14,427 nucleotides of DNA from UBA6952 sp045562575. GTDB lineage: Bacteria; Chloroflexota; Dehalococcoidia; Lucifugimonadales; UBA6952. Position 1 is the first letter of the stretch, and each line of letters begins with the position of its first letter. The position numbers and the translations under genes are program-made. The notes beneath the pieces are model-generated. The model was not told the origin of the DNA. It ran no database searches and was given only the letters and a program-made list of their open reading frames with translations. The stretch is taken from positions 1 through 14,427 of the forward strand of contig JBJKVQ010000002.1 in NCBI GenBank assembly GCA_045562575.1, given 5' to 3'. Below, one piece after another: positions 14,344 through 14,427 of the stretch.

Positions 14344-14420
14344 GGCGCATTCGTCTAGCGGCCTAGGACACCACCCTCTCAAGGTGGAGATCACGGGTTC
14401 GAATCCCGTATGCGCTACCA
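14344..14420 (+). tRNA. tRNA-Glu, anticodon CTC
   Basis: The acceptor GGCGCAT pairs with ATGCGCT (14410-14416) with a G-U at the first pair; discriminator A and an encoded CCA follow. The anticodon stem CCACC/GGTGG encloses CTCTCAA with CTC at 14378-14380. The T arm is ACGGG-TTCGAAT-CCCGT. The start TTCGTCTAGCGG is the common tRNA-Glu D-arm sequence. It lies 7 bases after tRNA-Gln and is surely cut from the same transcript. It reads GAG; a TTC isoacceptor is expected elsewhere. Confidence 0.95.
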
Positions 14421-14427
14421 GAAAATT

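Overview
The window is an AT-rich (by eye about one third GC), tightly packed bacterial segment with fifteen protein-coding genes (one cut by the left edge) and two tRNA genes. No mobile element, CRISPR array or phage gene is visible. Intergenic gaps are small (the largest, 12388-12589, is about 200 bases), convergent genes overlap at their stop codons and several genes start with TTG or GTG, which suggests a streamlined genome. The mix of ArgJ-type arginine synthesis, family III CoA-transferases, a thiolase-like/DUF35 pair and many MFS carriers would fit a marine Chloroflexota (SAR202/Dehalococcoidia-like) lineage. That placement is only an impression from gene content; no marker gene here proves it.

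Layout. (1) 1-3950, minus strand: an arginine operon transcribed argJ-argB-argD-argG. It covers the acetyl-recycling, kinase, aminotransferase and argininosuccinate synthase steps; argC, argF and argH are not in view. (2) 4075-6481, plus strand: two adjacent but dissimilar CaiB/BaiF (family III) CoA-transferases. The first has Glu where the family has its catalytic Asp; the second keeps Asp. (3) 6476-7717, minus strand: an MFS carrier of the oxalate/formate or monocarboxylate type, convergent with and overlapping the second CoA-transferase. (4) 7831-10749, plus strand: a small VOC-fold protein followed by two related MFS_3-type exporters joined by an ATGA overlap. (5) 10746-12387, minus strand: thiG, a TenI/ThiE-like gene and thiS, for the thiazole half of thiamine. 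(6) 12590-14183, plus strand: a thiolase-like protein without a recognisable nucleophilic Cys and a DUF35 OB-fold partner that has lost most of its zinc-ribbon cysteines. (7) 14263-14420, plus strand: tRNA-Gln(CTG) and tRNA-Glu(CTC), 7 bases apart behind a plausible promoter.

How it fits together. The arg and thi blocks are housekeeping biosynthesis. Between and after them are accessory modules that look like carboxylate or acyl-CoA chemistry: CoA transfer (4075-6481) with a carboxylate-type carrier next to it, and a thiolase-like/DUF35 complex (12590-14183) that on motif grounds is more likely to do aldol-type or non-classical C-C chemistry than ordinary thiolysis. The most interesting signals are the Glu/Asp split between the paired CoA-transferases, the Cys-less thiolase with a zinc-ribbon-degenerate partner, the coupled MFS pair, and a 'ThiE' whose Mg-binding aspartates are replaced, pointing to TenI function.
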